A stretch of 64,000 nt of DNA, from NCBI GenBank assembly GCA_016711045.1, contig JADJTT010000012.1:186001-250000 (forward strand), written 5' to 3'. Made by a program: the position numbers and the translations under genes. Shown piece after piece: positions 23,770 through 33,920 of this stretch. The notes beneath the pieces are model-generated. The model was not told the DNA's origin, did no database searches, and saw only the letters and a list, made by a program, of their open reading frames with translations. Source of the DNA: Saprospirales bacterium. Lineage in GTDB: Bacteria > Bacteroidota > Bacteroidia > Chitinophagales > Saprospiraceae. Numbering within the stretch: the first letter of the stretch is position 1; each line of letters starts with the position of its first letter.

Positions 23770-26076
23770 ATGAGACAGGCTTTACTCTTTTTAATAGGTT
23801 GTACCGCCCTCCTGAATCAATCTCTGGCACAAACGGACCTTTCCATTGGCCAATGGAAAGCGCATCTGGCCTATCCCAACGGGAATTGGGTCGCACAAAG
23901 CGACAGCAAAGTTTATTTCGCTACGGAATGGGCCCTTGCAGTATTGGATAAATCCGACCGGTCTTTTCAACGCATTACCAAAGTCGAAGGTCTAAGCCAG
24001 GTGGGTATTTCGCTGGTCCAGTTCAATCCGTTCAGCAATACGCTTCTGGTCGTCTATACCAATAGCGTCATCGACGTTATAAGCCCGGAAGGGACTTCCA
24101 CCTTGTTCGATATCAATAACTTTCAGGGTATTATCGGCGATAAGGAGGTTTACCACATCTTCGTCGAAGATGCAGATCATGTGTATGTCAGCGCCAATTA
24201 TGGGTTATCCCAACTCGACCTATCGAACAGGCAGTTCCCTTTCACCACCTTCACCGGGGTGCCCGTACTGGCATCTGCGGTTTTCCAAGGCTACATCTAT
24301 ATGGCCACGGAAGAGGGAATCTACCGGATTGCGGAAAGTAACAGCTTCCCGGAAGATTTCAGTGAATGGGACAAGCTCGACGATGGGGACGGGTTTCCTT
24401 CCGCCTATACGTGCACCGCACTCGTCCCCTATAATGACGCCCTCTATTTTAGCCTCAACGACACGCTGTTTCGCTACGATGGGCAGGTACGTACCTTCGT
24501 ACACTATGAACCCGATCAATACATCCGCTACCTCACTGCCGAGGGTCCCCGATTAATCGCCGGCTATTATTGCCTGCAAGAGAACTGCGGAGGAAAGGTA
24601 TTGTATTTCAATCCCGATGAAAGCTTCGTGGCCGCCCCCAACAATTGTGACGACCGCCCGATCTACGGCATAGAAGATGACAATGGAAACGTCTGGTTTG
24701 CCGATGAATGGCGCGAATTCCGCTTCCAGGAAACTGGGAAGGAGTCCTGCGACCGCGTTGTGCTCAATGCGCCTTATTCCAACAACATCAACCAAATGGC
24801 GCTCTATCAGGATGAACTATGGATCGCATCCGGAGGCGTACGCACCAATTATTCCTATCTGTTCAGGGAAGATGGGTTTTTCTCCCTCCGCGATGGCAAC
24901 TGGTCGGCCTACAATCGAAATAATCGCAATGAACTGACGGGCATGTTCGACTTTTATGATGTGGCAGTGCATCCCGAAAATGGCAAGGTCTACGTGGCCA
25001 GTTTTCTCGACGGCCTGGTCGAATTCGACCGGGAAAACATGGTCGTCTATAATGACACGAACTCCACCCTCAACAACCCGGATCTGGATAGCGTGCGCAC
25101 CCGGGTGAGCGGACTGGCCTTTGACAGTGAAAATAACCTTTGGCTCGCCAATCATGCAGCAGACCGGCCTATTTCCGTGTTGAAAAACGATGGAAGCTGG
25201 AAAAGTTTCGCTCCAGCCACTTGCGTTGAGAATGAGTTGCTCCAGGTGCTTGTCGACCGCAACGACTACAAATGGTTTGTGGTGAGCAGCACCAGTTCCG
25301 GCCTTTTGATCTTCGATGAAGGGGATATCGACGACCCCACCGACGACCGCTGCCGCTCCATCTCTTCCAACAACAGCAACCTCCCATCCAATCGCGTCAA
25401 CTGCCTGGCCATGGACCTGGATGGGGATATCTGGGTAGGCACCGAACAGGGGGTCGTTGTCTTTGAATGCGGAAGCAATGTGTTTGAACCCACCTGCATT
25501 GGAAACCTCCGCACGGTGTTGCAAGACAATTTTGGAGCCTATTTGCTCGAAACCGAAAACGTGCGCACTATCGCCGTCGATGGCGCCAACCGCAAATGGT
25601 TCGGGACCGAAAACGGCATATTTGTGCAATCGCCCGACGGCACGGAGCAGGTCGCCTATATTAGTGTAGACAACAGCCCTCTTTTTGACAACACCATCAA
25701 CGATATCGTCATTCACCCCGTCACGGGAGAAGTATTTATCGGCACCAATAAAGGATTGCAAACATTTCGCGGTACTGCTACAGAAGGAGGTGTGATCAAT
25801 ACCAACCAGGTGAAGGTCTTTCCCAACCCGGTGCGCCCCGACTACGATGGCACTATTGCCATCAGCGGATTGGCCCGGGATGCCGACATCAAGATCACCG
25901 ACGTGAGTGGCCAATTGTTTTACCAGACCCGGGCAGAAGGAGGTCAAGCCATTTGGAATGGGCGCGACTATAATGGACGAAAAGCCGCCACAGGGGTCTA
26001 TCTCGTATTCAGTACCAGCCCGCAGAGTCTGAATAACCCGAATGCTATTATTGCGAAGATCCTTTTCATAAATTAA
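23770..26076 (+). CDS. porZ: Type IX secretion system component PorZ
   Basis: The protein has 768 residues from the ATG at 23770, which gives the signal peptide MRQALLFLIGCTALLNQSLA. The body is a series of propeller-like repeats (VYFATEWALAVLDK, IYMATEEGIYRI, LWLANHAADRPIS, DIWVGTEQGVVVFE, EVFIGTNKGLQTF). The C-terminus (VFPNPVRPDYDGTIAISGL ... ATGVYLVFSTS ... AKILFIN) is a conserved sorting-type domain that matches PorZ of Porphyromonas. PorZ acts at the cell surface in the T9SS attachment complex, presenting anionic LPS to the sortase PorU. It is convergent with bshA. Confidence 0.9.
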   Translation: MRQALLFLIGCTALLNQSLAQTDLSIGQWKAHLAYPNGNWVAQSDSKVYFATEWALAVLDKSDRSFQRITKVEGLSQVGISLVQFNPFSNTLLVVYTNSVIDVISPEGTSTLFDINNFQGIIGDKEVYHIFVEDADHVYVSANYGLSQLDLSNRQFPFTTFTGVPVLASAVFQGYIYMATEEGIYRIAESNSFPEDFSEWDKLDDGDGFPSAYTCTALVPYNDALYFSLNDTLFRYDGQVRTFVHYEPDQYIRYLTAEGPRLIAGYYCLQENCGGKVLYFNPDESFVAAPNNCDDRPIYGIEDDNGNVWFADEWREFRFQETGKESCDRVVLNAPYSNNINQMALYQDELWIASGGVRTNYSYLFREDGFFSLRDGNWSAYNRNNRNELTGMFDFYDVAVHPENGKVYVASFLDGLVEFDRENMVVYNDTNSTLNNPDLDSVRTRVSGLAFDSENNLWLANHAADRPISVLKNDGSWKSFAPATCVENELLQVLVDRNDYKWFVVSSTSSGLLIFDEGDIDDPTDDRCRSISSNNSNLPSNRVNCLAMDLDGDIWVGTEQGVVVFECGSNVFEPTCIGNLRTVLQDNFGAYLLETENVRTIAVDGANRKWFGTENGIFVQSPDGTEQVAYISVDNSPLFDNTINDIVIHPVTGEVFIGTNKGLQTFRGTATEGGVINTNQVKVFPNPVRPDYDGTIAISGLARDADIKITDVSGQLFYQTRAEGGQAIWNGRDYNGRKAATGVYLVFSTSPQSLNNPNAIIAKILFIN

Positions 26077-26116
26077 ATAGCCCGCTTCTATTAGATAGTG
26101 GGTTTAGGCTATTTAA
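26073..26116. terminator. Bidirectional terminator between porZ and bshA
   Basis: TTAAATAGCC (26073-26082) pairs with GGCTATTTAA (26107-26116), with a further CCCGCT/AGTGGG stem inside. It overlaps both stop regions. Confidence 0.65.
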
Positions 26117-27245
26117 AAACGGATCGCTCCAGTACCCGTTGGTAATAGGCTTCGTATTGGGGAAGGATATTCTGAATGTCAAATTCTTTGGCCTGGGCCA
26201 GGGCATTTTTCCTGAATTGTTGCAGCATCGTCTCACTCTCCAGCAACCGGATGGCATTGGAGGCCATGGATTCAACATCACCTACTTCGCTCAGGAAGCC
26301 TGTAACTCCATGGATGTTCACCTCCGGAAGCCCCCCGGTATTGGACGAAATAACCGGCACTTCACAAGCCATTGCCTCCAAAGCCGCAAGGCCAAAACTT
26401 TCACTTTGAGACGGCATCAGAAACAGGTCGCCAATGGCCAACAGCTCTTCTACCGCATCTTGCTTTCCAAGGAACCGAATCTCGTCGCATAGCCCCAGAC
26501 TACGGCACAGTTCCTCCAGATTATGCCGCTCCGGACCATCGCCGATCAGCAGCAACTTGGAAGGGATGCGGTCGTGTACTTTTTTGAATACAAGAATGGC
26601 GTCTTCTACCCGCTTTACCTTGCGAAAATTGGACACATGTACCAGTATTCGCTCCCCATTCGGAGCTATCGCTTTTTTAAAATGGTCTTTGTTACTCCAT
26701 TTAAACCGCTCAAAATCGATGAAATTGTAGATCACCTCGATATCGCGTTGAATGTCAAAGTATTCTATGGTCTGCTTTCGCAAACTTTCCGATACGGCCG
26801 TCACGCCATCCGACTTATTGATCGAGAATTCAACCACCGGGGCAAAGGCATTATTGGTGCCTACCAGTGTAATATCCGTACCGTGAAGCGTAGTGATAAC
26901 CGGCACATAACGCCCCTTGGTCAGCAGGATCTTTTTGGCGATATAAGCCACTGTAGCATGGGGAATGGCATAATGCACATGGAGCAAGTCCAGGTTCTCA
27001 TACCGCACTACATCTACCATTTTACTTGCCAGCGCCGTATCGTAGGGGGGGTACTCAAAAAGTGGGTAATCGGTGGCAGACACTTCGTGGTAAAAGGTAT
27101 TTTCCTGGAAGGAAGTTAGCCGGGCGGGTTGCCGATAAGTGATAAAATGAATCTCATGGCCACGCCGTGCCAAGCCTATACCTAATTCCGTAGCCAGTAC
27201 TCCGGAACCACCATAGGTAGGATAACAAACGATCCCTATGCGCAT
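26109..27245 (-). CDS. bshA: N-acetyl-alpha-D-glucosaminyl L-malate synthase BshA
   Basis: The 378-residue GT4 glycosyltransferase joins GlcNAc from UDP-GlcNAc to L-malate, the first step of bacillithiol synthesis. The signature start MRIGIVCYPTYGGSGVLATE, LHVHYAIPHATVAYIAK, TTLHGTDITLVG and the C-terminal SQSESFGLAALEAMACEVPV nucleotide-sugar motif are all present. The length is typical. bshB and bshC are not in the window. It implies that bacillithiol rather than glutathione is the main low-molecular-weight thiol, which matters for reading the GshB-like gene at 59084. Confidence 0.93.
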   Translation of the reverse strand: MRIGIVCYPTYGGSGVLATELGIGLARRGHEIHFITYRQPARLTSFQENTFYHEVSATDYPLFEYPPYDTALASKMVDVVRYENLDLLHVHYAIPHATVAYIAKKILLTKGRYVPVITTLHGTDITLVGTNNAFAPVVEFSINKSDGVTAVSESLRKQTIEYFDIQRDIEVIYNFIDFERFKWSNKDHFKKAIAPNGERILVHVSNFRKVKRVEDAILVFKKVHDRIPSKLLLIGDGPERHNLEELCRSLGLCDEIRFLGKQDAVEELLAIGDLFLMPSQSESFGLAALEAMACEVPVISSNTGGLPEVNIHGVTGFLSEVGDVESMASNAIRLLESETMLQQFRKNALAQAKEFDIQNILPQYEAYYQRVLERSVFK

Positions 27246-27332
27246 GGGTTTTATTTTTAGTCTGCCTTATTCATATCAATCCCCTATAAGTACAGTTGAG
27301 GCCATAAATGGTTTACCCCAAGCGGTATTAAA

Positions 27333-27369
27333 CGACAAAGCCCCCCGGTTTTTCCAGGAGGCTTTGCCG
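27333..27369 (-). terminator. Terminator of the T9SS cargo gene
   Basis: A 16-bp stem (27333-27348 with 27354-27369, loop of five bases) pairs fully in the minus-strand transcript when G-U pairs are allowed. It lies 21 bases after the stop of the 27390-30812 gene and is followed on that strand by TTTAATACC. Confidence 0.65.
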
Positions 27370-27389
27370 TTTTCACAACTAATAGCCGA

Positions 27390-30300
27390 TTACCGGGTCA
27401 GTACCAGCTTTTCAAAGTGCCACGCCGATCCGGATGACAAGCGGATAATATACATGCCGCCAGCCTGTTCGCTCAAATCCAACTCCCGGGTGACCACAGT
27501 TGACCCCGCTTCTGAAAACTCCAGAATCAGTTGCCCGACAGAATTGAATACCTGCACTTGCAGATCCTGCATCTCCGGCATCTCTACCATAATATTGGTC
27601 ACCCCACTGGTTGGATTCGGCCAAAGGGTCACTGCACCAATGGGGGAGATGTCCCGGGTGCCGCTCGGCACTTCGTAGCCTACATTAACCGTCAATTCCT
27701 CCGAACAGCCTTTGGCATCGGTGATCGTAACGAGGTAGCTCCCAGGCTCTAATCCACTTGGATTGGGTGAAATAGACCCGTTGCTCCATTGATAAGCAAA
27801 CGGAGACGTACCATATACCGGCGTCAATTTGACAGAACCATCGCTGGCATTGGGGGCGCTGGCATTGGTGACATCCTGGTTGGCAAAGAAAGAAGAAGGA
27901 CATCCATAGACGTTGATATTATCCAGGTCGATCCAGTAGGTGGTACCCGCCGTAGTAACGCGCAATACGTAGAAACGCACGTTGATCGCTTCCCCCGCAA
28001 ACGCCGACAAGTCTACGGTAACCTTCTTCATGACCGTCGACGGCACGTGATTGGTCTGGTTGATGGTGTAAATGGTATTGTAAGTCTCTCCGCAATCGGT
28101 CGACACCTGGACCTCCAGCTTGTCGCCGGCGCCCAGCGTAGCCGCTACCGTACCTGCAAAAGAGTTGACGTATCGATAGTCAAATGAAAGCGAGTCGTTT
28201 TCGCCCATCGGGCCCACCCGGAGGGTAGTCACTTCAAAGTTGGTATCGGAAGAGTACAACTGGTCTGAAAGCACATAGGTCGGATTGTTGTGGTTATTCG
28301 GTGCATACAGAAACACACCTGTTTCGGTAGTCTGCCAACCTGTCGGGAACACATTCGACTCAAAGTCTTCCTTCAGCGGCAATGGATATGCGGTGATCAA
28401 TTCATACCGGAAAGTGTCGTTTTGCAGATCGCTGTCCGGGTCCAGGCTTGTCCAAACCTCGATGAGGTAATATCCTGGGACAGAGAAGTCATACGTCGTT
28501 TGGAAGGTAACAATCTGCGTGCTGTCGTTGCCGATCACCCCGGTGTATAGTCCGTCATCCGGGAAGTCGATCGGAATGATGACGCCGTTCACCGCAAAAT
28601 TGAAGGGAATCAACGATTGCGGGTACTGGCCGAAATTGTGCAGGTAGAACGTGAGCAACTGATCGGCACTCAAATTACAATCGGCCTCTGTGGGCTCCGC
28701 GATTCCCGACACCCCAACATCGTTGTACCAAATGGTCTTAAATGTAATAGGTCCCAGTGTTTTCCCTGCTTCCCCATCGTCATCGCAGGTAAAGAACAGG
28801 TAAATATCATAGTAGGTATTCTCCGTGAGCCCTGTGATCGTCTCTTTTAAATTATTAGTGAAAATAACTGTCCCTGTCCCCTGGGTAAAGCCCAATGGGC
28901 CGTACTCCAGTTTGTATTGCCCGTCCTCCAGCGCGGAGTTCCAGGCAAAGGTGGCATTATCCGCGTTGATATCTACCGGATAGAAAGAGGAAGGCCCAGG
29001 GCAGGTGGGGCAGGCGATAAAGGTCAGCACCAATCCGATTTGCGGATAGGGGCCATCTGCCAGGATGATATTGCCATCCGGATCGAGCAACTGGTAGGAA
29101 GTTTCATTGAGAAAAGACCCTCCGGTAAACGTGATCACCACCGGCAAGTTGGCAAAAACAGGTATCTGCGCCGTCGCAAAACTTCCGGAAGTAAAGGTAT
29201 AGTTCGTCGAGTTCCCTCCCGACTGAACGGTCAGGAAAGAGCCATTCCATCCATCGCCGAAGGAGTCGTACATATTTAAGGTGTAAATACAAGGGGGGCC
29301 GGAACCCGTGGGATCGGTCATGAAATTGACCGGGCCAACCGCCTGGCTCAAGGTATCAGGCGAGCAAACGGCAGTGATGAAGACATCGTAATTGACACAG
29401 GGGTTTAAGCCTGTCAGGAGTGAAGGGGGCACGAGAACCGTATTGGTAAGGCCAAAGCCAAGCGGGAAACCTTCCGGGCCGTATTCGACGATGTAGCTCT
29501 GCGCCGAAGGGATGACATCCCAATTTACCTGCGCCGAATTTGTATCAATATCCGTGATGGTAATACTCGCTAAATTGACAGCAGGACAGTCCGGACAAAT
29601 GACAATTTCATTATAAACCTCCCCAACTGTCGGATAGGGGCCATCTTCATGTAAAAGGGCTCCATCCGAATCAAACATTTCGTAGGACACCTCATTTTCA
29701 TAAGACCCCGATGAGTAAGTCAGTACCAAGGGCAAACCTTCTGTCACCAGGAAGGTAAACGTGGCAAATGTTCCAGTAGTAAACGTATACACGGTACTCA
29801 CCCCATTGTGGGTAACCGTCAGCTTGGCATTGTTCCATCCATCCCCGAAAGAGTCGTACAGGTTCAGGGTGTAGTTGCAAAGATCAGGTATAGGTACACA
29901 GCAGGTAGTAAAAAGAGTAGGGCCAATCAGGGCGCTTTCATCCCCATTATCGCAAATAGCCTGAATGTATACTTCATAGGTCGTCTGGTCATCCAGGCCC
30001 GTAAGAAGATAACTCGTCAGGTCAGTAACCGTGATGGTCATCCCCGTACCCGGCAAAAAACCTTCGGGACCATACTCGAGCACATAGGTAGTGGAAGTAG
30101 GTGAGGGGTTCCAGGTTACCAAGGCTGTTGTCTCCGTGATATCGCCTACCTCCAGCGCGGAAGGCGGCGCACAGGCAACCGGACCTCCACAGGGAACGTT
30201 ATTACCAGGGTGGGGAGCGTTGCTTGTGGTCGACAGTATGGCCTCCCAGCCAGAGTAGTCTACCTGAGCCGAAGCCCGGAAGACAAAGGTCAAACAACCA

Positions 30301-30812
30301 GTAGGATTGGTAGCGATGAATGAGGTGGAGGCCATCTGGCCCAAGAGCGCTGTGCCCACCTGAGCTCCCAGTCCGTAATTCTCCGACCCCCCGTCTCCGG
30401 CGCCATCTGCGTTGCTGAAAAGTTGAAAAGCTGAATTGGATGGAAGGCTCAGGATCGAAGCCGGATATTGGTCCATGGAAGGGTTATCCATATCCAGAAT
30501 AACCATCCAGTCGAAGGAAGCATTTATCCCAAACTTGGTGAATTCCGCTTTTACGGCACTGCCATCAGTAGCGCAGAGGGTCGTAGTGGTAATACAGTCG
30601 CAATTGATATAATTGCCTGCGGAACCTGCCACCGCGTCATTACCGCCCGGGCCGCCCGTATCGGTGAATAACCCGCCATTGCCCACCTGAAAACACTCTA
30701 CTTCACCGGCTGTAGGTTTCACCTGCGCACTGGCAAAAGGCATATTTGCCATAGAAAGTGCTAGCGTTAGTAATACCGAAGAATAAAAAAGAGGTGTAAA
30801 ACGTAGTTTCAT
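27390..30812 (-). CDS. Large T9SS-secreted protein with fibronectin III and duplicated DSFGDGWN modules
   Basis: The protein has 1140 residues. A signal peptide (about 1-29, ending PFASA) starts it and a type A T9SS sorting domain ends it (VTLWPNPTSGVTNIMV ... VFNSVGQLILEF ... GGMYIIRLSSG). In between are fibronectin type III domains (PSALEVGDITETTALVTWNP, VNLASITITDIDTNSAQVNW, and a third near residue 615) and two copies of a beta module starting LYDSFGDGWNNAKLTV and MYDSFGDGWNGSFLTV, about 196 residues apart. A SprB-like segment (FAYQWSNGSISPNPSGLEPG ... SYLVTITDAKGCS) precedes the sorting domain. It is a probable cell-surface or released adhesin or matrix protein; no enzymatic domain was recognised. 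Confidence 0.88.
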   Translation of the reverse strand: MKLRFTPLFYSSVLLTLALSMANMPFASAQVKPTAGEVECFQVGNGGLFTDTGGPGGNDAVAGSAGNYINCDCITTTTLCATDGSAVKAEFTKFGINASFDWMVILDMDNPSMDQYPASILSLPSNSAFQLFSNADGAGDGGSENYGLGAQVGTALLGQMASTSFIATNPTGCLTFVFRASAQVDYSGWEAILSTTSNAPHPGNNVPCGGPVACAPPSALEVGDITETTALVTWNPSPTSTTYVLEYGPEGFLPGTGMTITVTDLTSYLLTGLDDQTTYEVYIQAICDNGDESALIGPTLFTTCCVPIPDLCNYTLNLYDSFGDGWNNAKLTVTHNGVSTVYTFTTGTFATFTFLVTEGLPLVLTYSSGSYENEVSYEMFDSDGALLHEDGPYPTVGEVYNEIVICPDCPAVNLASITITDIDTNSAQVNWDVIPSAQSYIVEYGPEGFPLGFGLTNTVLVPPSLLTGLNPCVNYDVFITAVCSPDTLSQAVGPVNFMTDPTGSGPPCIYTLNMYDSFGDGWNGSFLTVQSGGNSTNYTFTSGSFATAQIPVFANLPVVITFTGGSFLNETSYQLLDPDGNIILADGPYPQIGLVLTFIACPTCPGPSSFYPVDINADNATFAWNSALEDGQYKLEYGPLGFTQGTGTVIFTNNLKETITGLTENTYYDIYLFFTCDDDGEAGKTLGPITFKTIWYNDVGVSGIAEPTEADCNLSADQLLTFYLHNFGQYPQSLIPFNFAVNGVIIPIDFPDDGLYTGVIGNDSTQIVTFQTTYDFSVPGYYLIEVWTSLDPDSDLQNDTFRYELITAYPLPLKEDFESNVFPTGWQTTETGVFLYAPNNHNNPTYVLSDQLYSSDTNFEVTTLRVGPMGENDSLSFDYRYVNSFAGTVAATLGAGDKLEVQVSTDCGETYNTIYTINQTNHVPSTVMKKVTVDLSAFAGEAINVRFYVLRVTTAGTTYWIDLDNINVYGCPSSFFANQDVTNASAPNASDGSVKLTPVYGTSPFAYQWSNGSISPNPSGLEPGSYLVTITDAKGCSEELTVNVGYEVPSGTRDISPIGAVTLWPNPTSGVTNIMVEMPEMQDLQVQVFNSVGQLILEFSEAGSTVVTRELDLSEQAGGMYIIRLSSGSAWHFEKLVLTR

Positions 30813-31024
30813 AAGTATGATTTTGAAATGCGCTGGTTTTGCGAGCCTAAAAATAGATAAATTCCACCTATTTCTGCTTAAACGGCAAACAACTTATCCG
30901 TCCATTCCCCAATTCGTCTGAAAATTTACATTTTTTCTAAACCTTTGAGCCTTACTACTGTTCAGCTACTTGGCAACAAAAATCCCCTTTCAATAATCCT
31001 GAACGCACAAAAAATTCCTCTGCA

Positions 31025-31942
31025 GTGGCTATTTACTCCATAAAAGATCTGGAAAAATTATCGGGCATCAAAGCCCATACTATCCGGATTTGGGAGCAGC
31101 GCTATGGGATCATCGACCCTCAACGCACACCAGGGAATATACGCTACTACAGGGATGAAGACCTCAAACTGTTGCTCAACGTGGCCTTACTCAATAAAAA
31201 TGGCCATAAGATCTCTAAGATCGCCCAAATGAGCGCCCACGAAATCGTCCAAAAGATCGCTTCCATTACGGACATCAATGCCGAATTCGGCAACCAACTC
31301 GATGGGTTGACGCTCTCCATGATGGAAATGGATGAAAATAAATTTGACCGCATTGTCTCCACCAACATCCAACAGATCGGCTTCGAACGAACCATGCTGG
31401 ATGTTATCCTGCCCTTCCTCGACAAACTCGGCGCCCTTTGGCTGACTGGCTCCATCAGCCCTGTGCAGGAAAACTTTATCGGTAACCTTATCCGGCAGAA
31501 GATCATCTGCGCCACCGATCAGGTTCCCCTGACCACCGAAAAAACGGCCCCCAAATTCCTGCTCTACCTGCCCGAAGGGGAACGGCAGGAACTCAGCCTC
31601 CTGTTCATGCACTACCTCCTTAAATCCCGTGGAAATTACGTGATCTATATCGGCCAGGATATGTCGCTGATCGACCTGAAGGATGTATACCAGGTACACC
31701 AGCCCGATTTTATTTTCACCATGATCTCCGAAACCTTCTCCAAAGAACCCATCCAGGATTATGTGAACGCACTATCCATTAATTTCCACAAAAGTGAAAT
31801 CCTGCTCTCCGGCTATCAGGTGGTCGCCCAACGTGTCCCCACTACCGGAAATGTCACCGTGCTCAAAAGTCTGGAACAAACCATAGAATACCTCAACAAC
31901 CTGAACGTACACGCTCCTGCTTTTACCGAAAAATTAAGGTGA
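31025..31942 (+). CDS. MerR-family regulator with degenerate cobalamin-binding domain
   Basis: The 305-residue protein starts at a GTG (31025). It has an N-terminal MerR winged helix (YSIKDLEKLSGIKAHTIRIW EQRYG, then RYYRDEDLKLLLNVALLNKN) and a C-terminal domain of the CarH/LitR B12-sensor type. The cobalamin-contacting motif W-x9-EH is W139 ... E149-N150 here, and the lower-ligand His region (EGE-x-HELG in CarH) reads EGERQELS with Gln188, so it probably does not bind B12. Such regulators often control light or carotenoid genes; none are adjacent here. It is a stand-alone unit with a strong terminator after it. Confidence 0.88.
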   Translation: MAIYSIKDLEKLSGIKAHTIRIWEQRYGIIDPQRTPGNIRYYRDEDLKLLLNVALLNKNGHKISKIAQMSAHEIVQKIASITDINAEFGNQLDGLTLSMMEMDENKFDRIVSTNIQQIGFERTMLDVILPFLDKLGALWLTGSISPVQENFIGNLIRQKIICATDQVPLTTEKTAPKFLLYLPEGERQELSLLFMHYLLKSRGNYVIYIGQDMSLIDLKDVYQVHQPDFIFTMISETFSKEPIQDYVNALSINFHKSEILLSGYQVVAQRVPTTGNVTVLKSLEQTIEYLNNLNVHAPAFTEKLR

Positions 31943-32003
31943 TATACTGGAAATAAAATGGTTTGCCAGCCTTCGTCTGGCAAACCATTTTATTTCCAGT
32001 ATA
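31943..32003 (+). terminator. Strong hairpin terminator after the MerR gene
   Basis: A perfect 27-bp stem (31943-31969 with 31977-32003) around a 7-base loop CCTTCGT begins at the MerR stop. It precedes the acyl-CoA synthetase gene on the same strand. Confidence 0.85.
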
Positions 32004-32082
32004 AATTTACTTACTGCAGGTATTTACTTTAAAAATACTTTTTTTTCCTAGCTTTATAAGGCCATGTTTAATTCCCTGGCCT

Positions 32083-33870
32083 ATGGACTTTCAGCGCTTA
32101 TTCGAAATTCTGCCCTATCAACTGGCCAAATACCCACAAAAAGTGGCGTTGGCCCATAAGGACCATCACAGCTGGAAAACCTTTTCCACAAGGGATTGTA
32201 TCGACGAAATCAACCGTTTCAGCGCGGGGTTTCTCGACCTTGGCTTGAAAAAATGCGATAAAGTAGCCATCCTTTCCCACCATGGTAGCGCTACCTGGAA
32301 CTTCCTGGATATCGGCCTGCAACAGATCGGTGTGATAGTCGTTCCCATTCACTCCAATCAATCTCAGGTGCATATCGAATACATCATGCGCGATGCGGAA
32401 ATAAAATACTGCTTCACCGACGGTACCGACCTTTATGAAAAAATCGCCGACATTCAATTGGCCGTGCCCACTCTTAAAGGCATCTTCACGTTCGAAAAAT
32501 ATCCCGATTTTCCCTCTTGCCTGGACCTTCGCAAGGAACCCAATGAAAACCACCTGGCTGCATTTCAAACCTTCAAAGGCGTCATCCACGAAGACGACCT
32601 CGCCACCATCATTTATACTTCCGGAACTACAGGGCAGCCAAAAGGGGTAGAGCTCTCTCACCGGAATATTATCAGCAATATCAAATCCGTCATGTCGGTT
32701 ATCCCGGCAAATTGTGACCATACAGTACTGAGCTTTCTGCCTCTCAGCCACATCTTCGAGCGAATGGTCACCTATACCTACCTCGCAGTGGGGGCTTCCC
32801 TCTATTATGCCGATCGTACCGACAACCTTGCCGAAACCTATAAAGAGGTCCGGCCTCATTATTTCACCGCAGTGCCCCGCCTCCTCGAAAAGATCTATGA
32901 CCATATATTCGCCCAAACGCTCCAGGGCTTTTTCCTGAAGCGCAAAGTGATCCGCTGGGCGCTGAGTCTGGGCGACCGCTACGAAAGTCACCGGGTGTCA
33001 GGGATTCTTTATTGGTTTAAGCTCCGGATAGCCGATATCCTTGTATACCGGCACTGGCGGAAAGCACTCGGCAATCGCATTCGCGGCGTTTCGGTAGGGG
33101 CTGCCGCATTGGAAGAAAAATTGGGCAGGCTGTTCTCCGCTGCAGGCATTGCTATCCGGGAGGGATATGGACTTACTGAAACCTCCCCGGTCCTTACCAT
33201 CAACCGATTCGAACCCGGACTCAACCGATTCGGAACCGTGGGGCTCCCCATCCCTGGCGTTTCCATTCGCATCGATAACCCCGATGAAAACGGGGCAGGA
33301 GAAATACAGGCCAAAGGCCCAAACATCATGCAAGGCTACCACAATCTTCCAGCGGAAACAAAAGCCGTTTTCACCGAAGATGGCTGGTTCCGTACCGGCG
33401 ACGTAGGCCTGATCGTCCACCACCGGTTTTTAAAGATCACCGACCGAAAAAAAGATATTTTCAAAACCTCTTCAGGAAAATTTATCGCCCCGCAACACAT
33501 AGAAAATAAGGTGCACCTTTCTCCCTTCATCGACCAGTGTATGATCATCGGGTTCCGGAGACCCTATGTCTCAGCCCTCCTTCTCCCCAATTTTGAATTG
33601 CTCGAACTTTGGTGTATTGAAAATCAAGTGCACTGGACTGCCCCTCAGTTTATGGTCATCAACCCTAAAGTCGAAAAATTCTACCAGGCTCTGATCGATG
33701 AAATCAATGAGGAACTACCCAACCATGAAAAGATCCGCCAATTCCTTCTTCTTCATGAAAATTGGACTGTGGAGCAGGGCCAACTAACCCCTACCCTCAA
33801 GTTGATCCGCGATTCGATTGAAAAGAAATTCGAAACGGAAATCGAAAAGCTCTATGCCGTTGGTAAATGA
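32083..33870 (+). CDS. AMP-binding long-chain acyl-CoA synthetase
   Basis: The 595-residue adenylate-forming enzyme activates fatty acids to acyl-CoA by way of acyl-AMP. Signature sequences are the P-loop-like YTSGTTGQPKG (about residues 178-188), the A5 motif GYGLTETSPVL and A7/A8 GWFRTGDVG ... RFLKITDRKKDIFKTSSGK. The C-terminus continues with LLPNFELLELWC, typical of the FAA1/FadD15-like branch. It is probably cytoplasmic and membrane-associated. It is followed by ftcD after 50 bases on the same strand, probably a separate unit. Confidence 0.93.
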   Translation: MDFQRLFEILPYQLAKYPQKVALAHKDHHSWKTFSTRDCIDEINRFSAGFLDLGLKKCDKVAILSHHGSATWNFLDIGLQQIGVIVVPIHSNQSQVHIEYIMRDAEIKYCFTDGTDLYEKIADIQLAVPTLKGIFTFEKYPDFPSCLDLRKEPNENHLAAFQTFKGVIHEDDLATIIYTSGTTGQPKGVELSHRNIISNIKSVMSVIPANCDHTVLSFLPLSHIFERMVTYTYLAVGASLYYADRTDNLAETYKEVRPHYFTAVPRLLEKIYDHIFAQTLQGFFLKRKVIRWALSLGDRYESHRVSGILYWFKLRIADILVYRHWRKALGNRIRGVSVGAAALEEKLGRLFSAAGIAIREGYGLTETSPVLTINRFEPGLNRFGTVGLPIPGVSIRIDNPDENGAGEIQAKGPNIMQGYHNLPAETKAVFTEDGWFRTGDVGLIVHHRFLKITDRKKDIFKTSSGKFIAPQHIENKVHLSPFIDQCMIIGFRRPYVSALLLPNFELLELWCIENQVHWTAPQFMVINPKVEKFYQALIDEINEELPNHEKIRQFLLLHENWTVEQGQLTPTLKLIRDSIEKKFETEIEKLYAVGK

Positions 33871-33920
33871 TCGCCTGAGTTTTACCTAACTTCGCGGCTG
33901 CAACTCAATCCCCATATTTC

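Noticed and set aside
24817..25947. 376-codon open frame on minus inside porZ
   Set aside because: Antisense to the repeats of PorZ; no start context or domain.
31025..31942. Light- or B12-sensing regulator
   Set aside because: Both residues that contact cobalamin in CarH are substituted.
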